Below the pieces are notes generated by a model that saw nothing but the letters and a program-made list of their open reading frames with translations, did not search any database and was not told where the DNA came from. The position numbers and the translations under genes are program-made. From assembly GCA_025929635.1 (NCBI GenBank), contig JAICPX010000004.1, forward strand, positions 1 through 33,418: DNA of 33,418 nt, in the 5' to 3' direction. This document shows positions 1 to 9,321 of the stretch, piece after piece. The DNA comes from Chitinophagaceae bacterium. Its GTDB lineage: Bacteria > Bacteroidota > Bacteroidia > Chitinophagales > Chitinophagaceae. Positions within the stretch are counted from its first letter, which is position 1. The number at the start of each line of letters is the position of its first letter.

Positions 1-1
1 A

Positions 2-529
2 GCAGCATTGTATAGGATTTGGGACACAAGACCGATGGGTTTTGCCCCTCAAATTGCGATGGCCCTGTTCGCAGGTTCAGTAAGCAAGGACAAGAGGTTT
101 GCATTTTTATTCCCCATACTCTCATTGTTTATTTCCGACCTTCTTTACCAATTACTATACGCACAGGGTTTAACAACTATAAAGGGGTTTTATTCCGGCC
201 AAATTTCAAATTATATTCTAATAGCTTCCATCACAATTATCGGTTTCTTCATCAATAAAAATAAGGCAGGTCAGATTTTTATAGGTTCTCTTGCAGGAGC
301 TGTTTATTTTTTCCTTGTTTCAAATTTTACGGTTTGGATCGGAGGCGGGCTTGATATTAACAACCAGCCTTATGGAAGATCATTTAGCGGACTTTTGCTC
401 TGTTACTCCGAAGCACTGCCATTTTTTAAATGGAGCCTGTTGTCAACATTCTTATTTAACGGAGTTTTCTTTGGCAGCTATTATTTATTAGGCAAGAGCG
501 TCTTGAAGAAAGAAATGCGGGCTGCCTGA
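2..529 (+). CDS. DUF6580-like integral membrane protein, 5'-truncated by window edge
   Basis: Open frame continues upstream of the listed TTG start (AALYRIWDTRPMGFAPQIAMALFAGS...), multiple hydrophobic segments; motif pattern resembles DUF6580 family. Confidence 0.7.
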   Translation, partial: AALYRIWDTRPMGFAPQIAMALFAGSVSKDKRFAFLFPILSLFISDLLYQLLYAQGLTTIKGFYSGQISNYILIASITIIGFFINKNKAGQIFIGSLAGAVYFFLVSNFTVWIGGGLDINNQPYGRSFSGLLLCYSEALPFFKWSLLSTFLFNGVFFGSYYLLGKSVLKKEMRAA

Positions 530-548
530 GTGTATCTATAAGACATGT

Positions 549-576
549 TCCTCTCTTCAACCGGGAGGATCTTTTT
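549..576 (+). terminator. Weak candidate intrinsic terminator after the DUF6580-like gene
   Basis: TCCTC (549-553) / GAGGA (565-569) short stem followed by a T run. Confidence 0.3.
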
Positions 577-1056
577 TCAGAGCAGTTTACCACGCGTAGC
601 TTCAAATCCTTCATCATCAATTGATATCCCAAAATCAGCAGCTTCGGTTGCCAATTGATCGCAGCGATTGTTATAAGGATTATCTGCATGGCCTTTTACC
701 CATACAAACCGAAGAAATTGTGTTTTTGATAAGTGATAAAACCGGAGCCAGAGGTCTTTGTTTTTCTTCCCTCCTTTAAAATCTGTAGCGATCCAGGTAT
801 TTAACCACCCTTTTTCTACCGCGTCGACAACATATTTGCTGTCGGAATAAATGACAACCTGCAACCCCTGCTTTTTCAAAGACTCTAGCCCTGCGATCAC
901 TGCCATTAACTCCATCCGGTTATTGGTTGTTATCTTATACCCCTGGGACAACTCTTTTTTATGATCGCCCGATATCAGAATTGTGCCATAACCGCCGGGC
1001 CCGGGATTACCCCGGGATGCACCATCGGTATACATAATTACATCACGCTTGCTCAC
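577..1056 (-). CDS. rnhA: Ribonuclease HI
   Basis: MYTDGASRGNPGPGGYG...NNRMELMAVIAGLE...SDSKYVVDAVEKGW...WVKGHADNPYNNRCDQLA motifs; likely GTG start at 1056 overlapping the upstream gene stop (GTGA). Confidence 0.93.
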   Translation of the reverse strand: MSKRDVIMYTDGASRGNPGPGGYGTILISGDHKKELSQGYKITTNNRMELMAVIAGLESLKKQGLQVVIYSDSKYVVDAVEKGWLNTWIATDFKGGKKNKDLWLRFYHLSKTQFLRFVWVKGHADNPYNNRCDQLATEAADFGISIDDEGFEATRGKLL

Positions 1057-1826
1057 TGCTGGTAATTTTCCGGTGTGGGAAACTTGATCGGTTTTTGCGG
1101 CTCCCCGAAAACCACTTTCAGTACCTCTTTGCAATGAGAGTTGAAATATAAATTATCCAGGGCAATGTATTCTTTTTGATCAGCCATCTTTGCTGAAGGC
1201 ACTATTTTTTTCTCCAGTAATTTTTTCAAATATTTTTCTTTCAACGATTTATTTATTAGGCTTGTTGAAAAACTGATCCTTTTGCCCGATGCATTTTCTA
1301 CCGCTTTGGAAATTAGCTCAGCACAGTACATCTTATCATCGGTCGAAAGATCAAAATTCATGTCAAATTGAAGCTTGTTGTTATAGTGAGTTTCGGCAAT
1401 GCCTTTTAGTTTTTGCAATTCTTCATGGGAAAGATCATAGCGATATACTCCTGCAGCCACATTATTGACCGGAGTGAGAAAGGAATCGACATTATCACGA
1501 CGCATAACTTCATTTGGATTAATATCCCCGGCCATATTGCTGTAAATAAGCATTTCGCCATTGTGGCGGAAAGCTAAGCCACTGTGCGAATAAAGCTTTT
1601 CCTGCTGGCTAAAATCACGAAGCGATTCGCTGATATGATCATTACCACAACGTAATACAAGATCTCCCTCGCGGATACTATCTTTCAATACCTTAATAGC
1701 TTCCCATCTTTTGGTTAGAACAGAGTCTGGTAACGGCACCGGCTTTATTGCATTTGCATTTCCATCATTATCCGAACACGCAACTACAACAATTATCACT
1801 GATATTAACGAAAGGGTCCTTTTCAT
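1053..1826 (-). CDS. YiiX/YebB-like permuted papain-type amidase (NlpC/P60 superfamily), lipoprotein
   Basis: Lipobox-like VVVACSDN; EGDLVLRCG...HSGLAF...MYCAELISKAVE Cys/His arrangement typical of YiiX-like hydrolases. Confidence 0.75.
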   Translation of the reverse strand: MKRTLSLISVIIVVVACSDNDGNANAIKPVPLPDSVLTKRWEAIKVLKDSIREGDLVLRCGNDHISESLRDFSQQEKLYSHSGLAFRHNGEMLIYSNMAGDINPNEVMRRDNVDSFLTPVNNVAAGVYRYDLSHEELQKLKGIAETHYNNKLQFDMNFDLSTDDKMYCAELISKAVENASGKRISFSTSLINKSLKEKYLKKLLEKKIVPSAKMADQKEYIALDNLYFNSHCKEVLKVVFGEPQKPIKFPTPENYQQ

Positions 1827-1896
1827 AGAAAGCGGTAAAATTAAAAATCCAACTCTGAATAATCAAAGTTGGATTTCTTAAATATTACTATAACTA

Positions 1897-2640
1897 TTAT
1901 TTACTGATAAAGTCAAAATCATCAATTCCGATCTCGTCTGAAACCGACCCGCTGGGGCCACCATTCTTCACAAAATAACGGAAACCTACACGGTGTTTTT
2001 GCGGAATAGTTCCGTTAGGTAAACCAGAGATAGTGAGTTCAAATTTTGTCCATGTTGTCGGGTATCCTGTGGGATAAGGCGCAGCTGAAAGTGTCGGATT
2101 AATATCCAGCAGCTTAACCGTGAAATCACCTGTTTCCAGATCAGATCTTCCAACGTTTGTACTCTCATTATTTGGATTCAACCATACCTGCATACGATCC
2201 GGAAAACTCACAGGGCTTCTTGTCGTTGTCCAGAAAGAGATAACATCTCCGTTTTTCATTGAAAGGGCAGGGGATATCAGCCAACAATTGATGAAGGACA
2301 AGCCTTCACCTACCGTATAAGGAGCAAATGCATGCTCATTGGCACTGGCTTTATATGAATGAGAAGCGATTGAAGAAACAAAAGGACCTCCTTTTGTAGC
2401 GTTTACGATAAATGAACCTTGCTGCCATGAATCACCACCCAATGGGTTGCTTAAGTTCACGGCTTTCCATCCCAAATCAATGACACGCTGCATTGAATCA
2501 AACTCTTCATGATAAGAAAGACTTACGGGCTGATTTGATTCAACAAGTGCCGCAGCTCTTTCTTCGCTGCACGCGCTGAGGAGAATGAGAGAAAATATCG
2601 TAAGTACGAAACCAATTAGGGATAATTTTCCAGTTCTCAT
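1897..2640 (-). CDS. Choice-of-anchor J-like lipoprotein
   Basis: Lipobox LLSACSEE; WLISPALSMKNGDVISFWTTT...GIDDF pattern of the choice-of-anchor J domain; paralogous to the next gene. Confidence 0.7.
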   Translation of the reverse strand: MRTGKLSLIGFVLTIFSLILLSACSEERAAALVESNQPVSLSYHEEFDSMQRVIDLGWKAVNLSNPLGGDSWQQGSFIVNATKGGPFVSSIASHSYKASANEHAFAPYTVGEGLSFINCWLISPALSMKNGDVISFWTTTRSPVSFPDRMQVWLNPNNESTNVGRSDLETGDFTVKLLDINPTLSAAPYPTGYPTTWTKFELTISGLPNGTIPQKHRVGFRYFVKNGGPSGSVSDEIGIDDFDFISK

Positions 2641-2671
2641 TTGTAATTTTTTTATGGTTAGTACTGAATGA

Positions 2672-3424
2672 TTAATGTTTACTAATATAAGCTACGCTGT
2701 CAACACCAATGGCAGACCCCCTTCCGTTATTACCAGCACCTTCAGTATAATAGCGGAAGGCAAATCTTCCTTTTGTTGGTTCACTTAGACCAACAACCGT
2801 AGCTGTGAACTTTGTCCAGACATGCGGATACGCCTGCCTGGCCTGTTGATGTAGCGGATTCGCCGGGTTTATAAAGGCGCTTTTCAAAAACTCATAATAA
2901 AAAGGATTGATGTCAAGAAGAGCTACCGTGAAATCACCGGGGTCATTTCCATCGCCAACATTCAATGAAGTCGTTTTATTCATTCTGACTTGCAGGCGAT
3001 TCACAAAATCAGTAGAGTCATTATTGAAGAATAATAATTGCGCACGCGTATAGAAAGTGATCTGGTCACCGTTTTGCATTATTATTTCAGGGGATACTGC
3101 CCAGTTACTGATTGTTACCGCGGCCGCCGAGGTTGCCTGGTAATCTGACCAAAGATATCCATTACCTGTGCCGCTCCATGAATGAAAAGGAATACCAGTA
3201 AGTGCGTCAGGATTTTGCCAACCGGTTCGACCGATGAATTCACTACGATTAATGAAACGCCAGCCCCTGTCATAAGCATTTTTTGCAGTATCGAATTCTT
3301 CAACAAATGATTGATCCGGAACCGGGGGTGGTTCCAGGAGATAACGATCGTCTTTACATGATTGCAGTAAGGTGAGGATACAAATAGATGCCAGTAAAAA
3401 TCCAGGGATAGTAGATTTCTTCAT
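2672..3424 (-). CDS. Choice-of-anchor J-like lipoprotein (paralog of 1897-2640)
   Basis: Lipobox LLQSCKDD; WAVSPEIIMQNGDQITFYTRA...GVDSVAYI. Confidence 0.7.
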   Translation of the reverse strand: MKKSTIPGFLLASICILTLLQSCKDDRYLLEPPPVPDQSFVEEFDTAKNAYDRGWRFINRSEFIGRTGWQNPDALTGIPFHSWSGTGNGYLWSDYQATSAAAVTISNWAVSPEIIMQNGDQITFYTRAQLLFFNNDSTDFVNRLQVRMNKTTSLNVGDGNDPGDFTVALLDINPFYYEFLKSAFINPANPLHQQARQAYPHVWTKFTATVVGLSEPTKGRFAFRYYTEGAGNNGRGSAIGVDSVAYISKH

Positions 3425-3512
3425 AAGCGTTCAGTTAGTGTTGATTATGGCAGTGAAAGTAGTCAAATTTTATATTCGAAAAAAAGATTTTTTTTCTACA
3501 ATTTCCACAGTA

Positions 3513-5147
3513 TCAGACCTGGAAGACACCAAGTTTTATTGCAGAAGAATGCGGGTTATTGTTTGCTGCAGAAATGGCTTCTGATACCAAAATCCTGGTT
3601 TGGAGGGGATCAATTATATCATCGACCCATAACCGGGCCGCAGCATAGTAAGGAGTTGTTTGCAGATCGTACCGGCTTATGATCTCAGATAACAACTTTT
3701 GTTCGTCGTCGGCCTTTATTTCCTGTCCTTTGGCTTTCATTGCACTTACCTGTATTTGTAAAAGTGTTTTTGCTGCCTGGTCGCCACCCATTACAGCAAT
3801 TTTTGCCGTTGGCCATGCATAAATGAAGCGCGGACCATACGCTTTGCCGCACATTGCATAATTCCCGGCGCCATAAGAATTACCAATGACGATAGTGATC
3901 TTTGGCACAACTGAATTGGCTACGGCGTTTACCATTTTTGCACCATCTTTTATAATACCCGCGTGTTCACTCCGGCTCCCTACCATAAAGCCGGTAACAT
4001 CCTGCAGAAAAACAAGCGGGATTTTTTTCTGGTTGCAATTGAGAATAAATCTTGCAGCTTTGTCAGCACTGTCATTATAGATAACACCGCCTAACTGCAT
4101 TTCTCCCTTTTTTGTTTTTACGATCTTCCGTTGATTCGCAACGATCCCGACAGCCCAACCATCAATCCTTCCGTAACCACAGATAATTGTTTTACCATAT
4201 TCCTCTTTGAATTGTTGAAATGCTGAATCGTCAACAATTCTTTCGATGATGTCAAGCATATCATAGGTCTTGCCATCAAACGGAACTAAACCAAGTAACT
4301 CATTCGGAACTTTTTTTGGAGCAATTGAAGCCTTTCTGTCAAACCCCGCTTTTTCTTTTTCACCCAGCATGGATAGCAAGCGCTTAATGTGATCCATACA
4401 TTCTTGTTCTGTTTTGAATTTATAGTCTGCTGTACCGGAGATCTCCGAATGAGTAGCTGCGCCACCCAACGTTTCTGTATCAATATCCTCACCGATTGCT
4501 GCTTTTACAAGGTAGGGCCCGGCTAAAAAGATCGAGCCATTTCCCTCTACCATCAGCGTTTCGTCGCTCATGATCGGCAGGTATGCGCCCCCGGCCACAC
4601 AAGGACCCATTACTGCGGCAATTTGAGTAATGCCCATTGCACTCATACGGGCATTGTTGTAAAATATTCTTCCGAAATGTTCTTTGTCAGGAAAAATTTC
4701 ATCCTGCATCGGGAGAAATACACCAGCGCTATCCACCAGGTAAATAATGGGCAAATAATTCTCCATTGCGATCTCCTGCATACGGAGATTCTTCTTACCT
4801 GTGATTGGAAACCATGCGCCTGCTTTTACGGTTTGATCATTTGCAACGATCACGCATTGCCTGTTGCTTACCCAGCCAACACCCGCAACAGATCCGCCTG
4901 CTGGACAGCCGCCTTGTTCCTGGTACATGTCGTACCCGGCAAAAGCGCCTATTTCAATAAATGGTTTGTCTTTATCAACGAGGTATTCAATCCGTTGCCT
5001 GGGTGTTAGCTTGTTTTTCTCCTTTTGTTTTTCAACCGCTTTTTTACCACCGCCTTCATAGATCTTTTGCAAACGCCGGCGCATTTCGCTTAGTTGCATC
5101 TTCATGGCATCTTCGTTACGATTGAAATCAAGATTCATAATTGGCAA
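3513..5147 (-). CDS. Acyl-CoA carboxylase, carboxyltransferase beta subunit (methylcrotonyl/propionyl-CoA type)
   Basis: LTPRQRIEYLVD...GGCPAGGSVAGVGWV...GPCVAGGAYLPIMSDE...LQDVTGFMVGSRSEHAGIIKDGAKMV...GNSYGAGNYAMCGKAY; start may be the internal MNLDF. Confidence 0.93.
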   Translation of the reverse strand: MPIMNLDFNRNEDAMKMQLSEMRRRLQKIYEGGGKKAVEKQKEKNKLTPRQRIEYLVDKDKPFIEIGAFAGYDMYQEQGGCPAGGSVAGVGWVSNRQCVIVANDQTVKAGAWFPITGKKNLRMQEIAMENYLPIIYLVDSAGVFLPMQDEIFPDKEHFGRIFYNNARMSAMGITQIAAVMGPCVAGGAYLPIMSDETLMVEGNGSIFLAGPYLVKAAIGEDIDTETLGGAATHSEISGTADYKFKTEQECMDHIKRLLSMLGEKEKAGFDRKASIAPKKVPNELLGLVPFDGKTYDMLDIIERIVDDSAFQQFKEEYGKTIICGYGRIDGWAVGIVANQRKIVKTKKGEMQLGGVIYNDSADKAARFILNCNQKKIPLVFLQDVTGFMVGSRSEHAGIIKDGAKMVNAVANSVVPKITIVIGNSYGAGNYAMCGKAYGPRFIYAWPTAKIAVMGGDQAAKTLLQIQVSAMKAKGQEIKADDEQKLLSEIISRYDLQTTPYYAAARLWVDDIIDPLQTRILVSEAISAANNNPHSSAIKLGVFQV

Positions 5148-5153
5148 ATATAA

Positions 5154-5278
5154 GTCGGAAGTTAGATGTCTGAGGTCTGGGGTCTGAGGTTCGAGGTCGG
5201 AAGTCCGAAGTCACATTTGAATCTTCATACGTAGGAATCAGACATCGTACATCTGTGCTCAGACCTCAGACTTCACCA
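5154..5278. repeat. Degenerate tandem heptamer array (consensus GTCnGAn) with an inverted second arm
   Basis: Nine consecutive 7-mers 5154-5216 (GTCGGAA GTTAGAT GTCTGAG GTCTGGG GTCTGAG GTTCGAG GTCGGAA GTCCGAA GTCACAT) and inverted 7-mers 5237-5278 (ATCAGAC ATCGTAC ATCTGTG CTCAGAC CTCAGAC TTCACCA). Confidence 0.85.
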
Positions 5279-5299
5279 CTTTTCCCGTAACTTATCGAC

Positions 5300-6964
5300 A
5301 TGTTTGAATCAGTTGATATATGGAAAATGCTGGCAGGTATTGCCATATTCCTGTTGGGCATAAAATTTCTTGAAGAATCGTTACAGGAGCTGGCAGGCAG
5401 ACCATTTAAACTCTTTTTAAAAAAACAAACCCAAAATAAACTTAAGGCGATAGGCGGTGGTGCTGTGGTTACTGCCGTTTTGCAAAGCAGCTCGGTTGTG
5501 AACCTGATGGTGCTTGCTTTTGTTGGAGCAGGGATTATTCATATGCAGAATGCGCTGGCAATTATCCTGGGAGCAAATCTTGGCTCCACGGTCAGTAATT
5601 GGTTAATTGTATTAGTGGGATTCAAAGTCAACATCGAAAATTTTGCATTGCCCATAACAGGTCTTGCTGGCCTGGGTTACGTGATATTCAATAAAGGTTC
5701 GCGAATCAATAACTGGTGTCGTTTTCTGCTTGGATTTAGTTTTTTATTTGTGGGGCTTGGTTATATACGTACAGGAATGGAAGATACCGTGAAGCATGTC
5801 GACCTGGCTCAATACCAGGATTCGGCTGCGATCATTTTTGTCCTGGTGGGTTTTATCGTGACCACAATTATCCAGGCAAGTTCGGCCACCATGGCTCTTA
5901 CTTTGAGCGCATTATTTGCCGGGGCGATCAATCTTTATGATGCAATGGCAATCACGCTGGGTTCAGAGGTAGGAACGACCATAAAGCTGTTTATAGCCAG
6001 TATAAAAGGATCCGCGGTAAAAAAGAGAGTTGCGCTCGGTAATTTTTTGATCAATATTATTACCGCATCGGTGACATTAGGTTTCTTATTGCCTGTACAC
6101 CGTTTGATTACCGAAGTGATTGGAATCAGGGATAATTTGATAGCGCTGGTATTTTTTCAAAGCTTCATTAATATTCTTGGGATCATTATTTTTTATCCTT
6201 TATTAAAAGTAATGGGTCAATTCCTGGAGAAGAGATTTCGTTCAGCTGATGATGAAACAATGTTCATTCATAAAGTGGATACCAAAGAGCCATCTATGGC
6301 TTTATATGCAATGGAAAAAGAGGATCGTCATTTAATCGCCGCTGTTTGTGACTTTATATTAGATTGTTTTGGCGTGGATAACAAATTAGAGAAAGACATG
6401 AAACTAAATAAGAGATTTTCTGAGCAAAATCTTTCAAAAAAATATGAGTACATTAAATTTCTATATGGCGAAATTCATAGTTATTATATCCAGCTGCGGG
6501 AAACGATGGGAAAGAAAGATGATTCGGAGAAAGCCGATCGGCTGATGTCATCAGCGCGGAATACGATGTATGCAGCAAAGAGCTTTAAAGATGCTTTGCC
6601 CGATAAGGACCAGTTGCACAATTCAAGTAATGAGACGAAGTATATTTTTTACAAGCAAACAAAAGCAGAAGTAAAGAAATTCTGTGAAGCGATACAGAAT
6701 CTGTTAATAAAAGAAAAACATGATAACATCAAAGAAGTTGTGGAAGTATACCATTCCGTAACCGGGGGATACACAGAAACATTGCAACATTTGTATAAAG
6801 AAGGCACGGCCAAACATGTCAATGAGACCGAGATCACCACGCTGTTGAATTTTAACCGCGAAGTCTTTACAGGTTTCAAGTCTCTATTCTTTGGAATTAA
6901 AGATCTCTTGTTTGACAGGGAACAATCCAGGCAATTGGACGAGTTACCGGGATTTATCAGGTAG
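5300..6964 (+). CDS. Na/Pi cotransporter family protein (NptA/PNaS type with PhoU-like C-terminal region)
   Basis: GIKFLEESLQELAGR...QSSSVVNLMVLAFVGAGI...GANLGSTVSNWL...QASSATMALTLSALFAG...GSEVGTTIK duplicated QSS motifs. Confidence 0.93.
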   Translation: MFESVDIWKMLAGIAIFLLGIKFLEESLQELAGRPFKLFLKKQTQNKLKAIGGGAVVTAVLQSSSVVNLMVLAFVGAGIIHMQNALAIILGANLGSTVSNWLIVLVGFKVNIENFALPITGLAGLGYVIFNKGSRINNWCRFLLGFSFLFVGLGYIRTGMEDTVKHVDLAQYQDSAAIIFVLVGFIVTTIIQASSATMALTLSALFAGAINLYDAMAITLGSEVGTTIKLFIASIKGSAVKKRVALGNFLINIITASVTLGFLLPVHRLITEVIGIRDNLIALVFFQSFINILGIIIFYPLLKVMGQFLEKRFRSADDETMFIHKVDTKEPSMALYAMEKEDRHLIAAVCDFILDCFGVDNKLEKDMKLNKRFSEQNLSKKYEYIKFLYGEIHSYYIQLRETMGKKDDSEKADRLMSSARNTMYAAKSFKDALPDKDQLHNSSNETKYIFYKQTKAEVKKFCEAIQNLLIKEKHDNIKEVVEVYHSVTGGYTETLQHLYKEGTAKHVNETEITTLLNFNREVFTGFKSLFFGIKDLLFDREQSRQLDELPGFIR

Positions 6965-7032
6965 GATAGAAATGACTATCAAAGGACCATTAACTACTGA
7001 ATTTTTAATTTTATCATTCCCGATTTAGATTT

Positions 7033-7040
7033 TACATTTG
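7033..7040 (+). promoter_or_regulatory. Bacteroidota -7 box (TAnnTTTG) for tRNA-Leu
   Basis: TACATTTG 10 bp upstream of the tRNA 5' end; matches the Bacteroidota TAnnTTTG element. Confidence 0.5.
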
Positions 7041-7050
7041 CAACCCCATT

Positions 7051-7134
7051 GCCCAGATGGCGGAATTGGTAGACGCGCTGGACTCAAAATCCAGTGGTAG
7101 CAATACTGTGCAGGTTCGATTCCTGTTCTGGGCA
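7051..7134 (+). tRNA. tRNA-Leu (anticodon CAA)
   Basis: Acceptor GCCCAGA/TCTGGGC, anticodon arm CTGGA-CTCAAAA-TCCAG, T arm with GTTCGATTC, class II variable arm; CCA not encoded. Confidence 0.95.
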
Positions 7135-7144
7135 CGATAAAAAC

Positions 7145-7172
7145 CTTGTAAGTGTTGACTTACAAGTTTTTT
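7145..7172 (+). terminator. Intrinsic terminator downstream of tRNA-Leu
   Basis: CTTGTAAGT-GTTG-ACTTACAAG 9-bp perfect stem followed by TTTTTT. Confidence 0.85.
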
Positions 7173-7218
7173 CATTGTAAGTGTATTAAAGAATGTAGCT
7201 TGTTTCCCCTTTTCTGCC

Positions 7219-7476
7219 GTGATAATAGACAAGTTGACACGAAATGACTCACGAAATCACAGGCCCCCAACCAACGAGTACGCAAAATTTAGTAAGAAGA
7301 CAGGACCTATTCAACCAAAACAGCTGGCTGGCATCTACAACGTATGCGACAAAGCAATGAAAAAATGGGTTAACCCATTTACCGGGAAATTAGAGAAACA
7401 AAGGAAGAGCGCATTCGGTTACTTAAGTGAAGTTCAGATTCAATATGTTGGTGAATCGTGTAAATGTAAAGCCTAA
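7219..7476 (+). CDS. Small HTH-like protein (Bacteroidota 'KQLAxIYxVxxKxxxKWxxPF' type)
   Basis: KQLAGIYNVCDKAMKKWVNPFTGKLEKQRKSAFGYLSEVQIQYVGE resembles small HTH-type Bacteroidota proteins; GTG start assumed. Confidence 0.5.
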   Translation: MIIDKLTRNDSRNHRPPTNEYAKFSKKTGPIQPKQLAGIYNVCDKAMKKWVNPFTGKLEKQRKSAFGYLSEVQIQYVGESCKCKA

Positions 7477-7707
7477 AGCTTTTTCTCAAATCTTTTCTTC
7501 AGAATACTTGATGAAAACAATCGTTAAAAGTGGGGGTTTAGCAAGCAATTTTAAGCCCCATTCGGCAAAATTATTGTAGCCTTTTTAGATCGATGTACTC
7601 CCTTCAAAAACATTGTGGAAATTGTTCGGGATGTAATTAAGATGAAGAATAAGTAACAAGTTAATCGCTCCCGGAATCGGGAAGAACTTAAAAGTAGAAC
7701 ACTACTT

Positions 7708-9321
7708 ATGAAAACAAAAAATTATTTGTCATTGTTTTTTTCTTTCATACCCTTATCGCTGTTTACGATGGTTTTATTAAGTCATTGCAAACAGGCACAG
7801 GAACAACAAAGTGGACCGGTGTCGGTACCCAGGGATACGTCCATAACACCAAAAAACGCCTACTCAAACTTATTTCTGGACAGTGTACAAGTTTCAGCGT
7901 TTCTCGAAAATGAAAATGACATTCTAAAGAGTCAGGTACTTGATTTCTATTCTTTCCGTAATTATGAATTTGCATGGTTTAATGACGAGGGATTAACCCT
8001 CCAGGCAGAAGGTTTTTGGAATCAGCATGATAATTACCTGAACCAAACTGCGGATAGCAGCATTTTTGATCGGCAATTGCATGAGACGATGGATACACTG
8101 CTATATGCCGACAGCAGTTTTATTCGGGACCGTACGACCTTGGTTTTGACTGAACTTTCGCTAACCAAACATTTTTTTGAGTATGCTCAGGCAGCATTTG
8201 GAGTGCGGGCTGAACCCGGGGAACTTCAATGGCATATTCCCAAACGCAGGCTGAACATAGCAGCTATGCTGGATTCCCTGCTGAGCTCCAGGTCAAAAGT
8301 CTGGCAACCATTGGATGTAAGATTTCATGAGCTGCAAGATGCTGTTTTTAAGTATAGGGACATTGAAAAAGCTGGTGGGTGGCCCATTCTTAACATTACA
8401 GGAAAGAGATGGAAAAAAGGGAATAGCAGCGAGTTCGTAAAAAGAATGAAGCACAGACTGTCAATCGAGAGGTATTATTCACGTGCCGATACTTCGGGTG
8501 TATTTACCGATTCTCTCGAAGCAGTTGTAAAAAAAGTACAGGGGCTTTATGGCTTAAAGCAAACCGGTATAATTGATGACCACCTTTTGAGCGCTTTGAA
8601 CGTACCGGTAGGAGAACGAATTAAGCAAATGATGGTGAATCTGGAGCGCATGAAATGGATGCCGAAACGGCCGGACAATTTTATTTTTATCAATATACCC
8701 GAATATCGTTTCCGCTTAATAGAGGATGGCAGGGTGGCGCTGACTATGGATATTGTAGTAGGGAAGGCAGCTAATCGAACGGTTATTTTTTCTGATGAAT
8801 TAAAATACATAGTCTTTAGTCCATATTGGAACATACCCAGAAGTATTGTTCGTAATGAGATTCTTCCTGCCATGAAGCGAAACCCCAACTATCTTGGAAG
8901 AAACAACATGGAAATAACCGGCTACAGCGCTGATTTGCCTGTAGTACGGCAAAAGCCCGGCAGGAGTAATGCATTAGGGCGAGTAAAGTTTCTTTTTCCC
9001 AACAGTTATAATATTTACTTTCATGATACCCCTGCCAAATCGTTATTTAGTAGAGAAAAGAGAGCCTTTAGCCATGGATGTATCCGATTAGAACAGCCGG
9101 TTGCCCTTGCAAAATATTTGCTAAAAGAAGATAGTTTATGGTCTGATACCAAAATTAAACAAGCGATGAGCCGTAAGACTGAACAATGGGTAACCTTAAA
9201 AAAGACCTGGCCCGTCTATATAACATATTTTACCAGCTGGGTGGACAGAGAAGGCATGGTTCATTTCCTGGAAGATATTTACAGGCATGATCACAGACTA
9301 ATGCAACGATTATTTGAATGA
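7708..9321 (+). CDS. L,D-transpeptidase (YcbB-like: scaffold, peptidoglycan-binding and YkuD domains), lipoprotein
   Basis: LLSHCKQA lipobox; VKKVQGLYGLKQTGIIDDHLLSALN PG-binding; YIVFSPYWNIPRSI, KFLFPNSYNIYFHDTPAKSLF, SHGCIRLEQP catalytic motif. Confidence 0.92.
   Translation: MKTKNYLSLFFSFIPLSLFTMVLLSHCKQAQEQQSGPVSVPRDTSITPKNAYSNLFLDSVQVSAFLENENDILKSQVLDFYSFRNYEFAWFNDEGLTLQAEGFWNQHDNYLNQTADSSIFDRQLHETMDTLLYADSSFIRDRTTLVLTELSLTKHFFEYAQAAFGVRAEPGELQWHIPKRRLNIAAMLDSLLSSRSKVWQPLDVRFHELQDAVFKYRDIEKAGGWPILNITGKRWKKGNSSEFVKRMKHRLSIERYYSRADTSGVFTDSLEAVVKKVQGLYGLKQTGIIDDHLLSALNVPVGERIKQMMVNLERMKWMPKRPDNFIFINIPEYRFRLIEDGRVALTMDIVVGKAANRTVIFSDELKYIVFSPYWNIPRSIVRNEILPAMKRNPNYLGRNNMEITGYSADLPVVRQKPGRSNALGRVKFLFPNSYNIYFHDTPAKSLFSREKRAFSHGCIRLEQPVALAKYLLKEDSLWSDTKIKQAMSRKTEQWVTLKKTWPVYITYFTSWVDREGMVHFLEDIYRHDHRLMQRLFE

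Noticed and set aside
4623-5009. 128-aa plus-strand ORF antisense to the carboxylase gene
   Set aside because: Lies wholly within a strongly supported CDS on the opposite strand; composition looks like a shadow ORF
5154-5278. CRISPR-like array
   Set aside because: Units are 7 bp, contiguous without spacers, and occur in both orientations; not a CRISPR
7032-7232. 66-aa minus-strand ORF
   Set aside because: Overlaps the tRNA-Leu and its terminator; tRNA structure is the better explanation
7051-7707. tRNA-associated integration site or genomic island
   Set aside because: No integrase and no visible direct repeat of the tRNA 3' end downstream within the window
8547-8888. 113-aa minus-strand ORF
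   Set aside because: Antisense shadow of the L,D-transpeptidase gene
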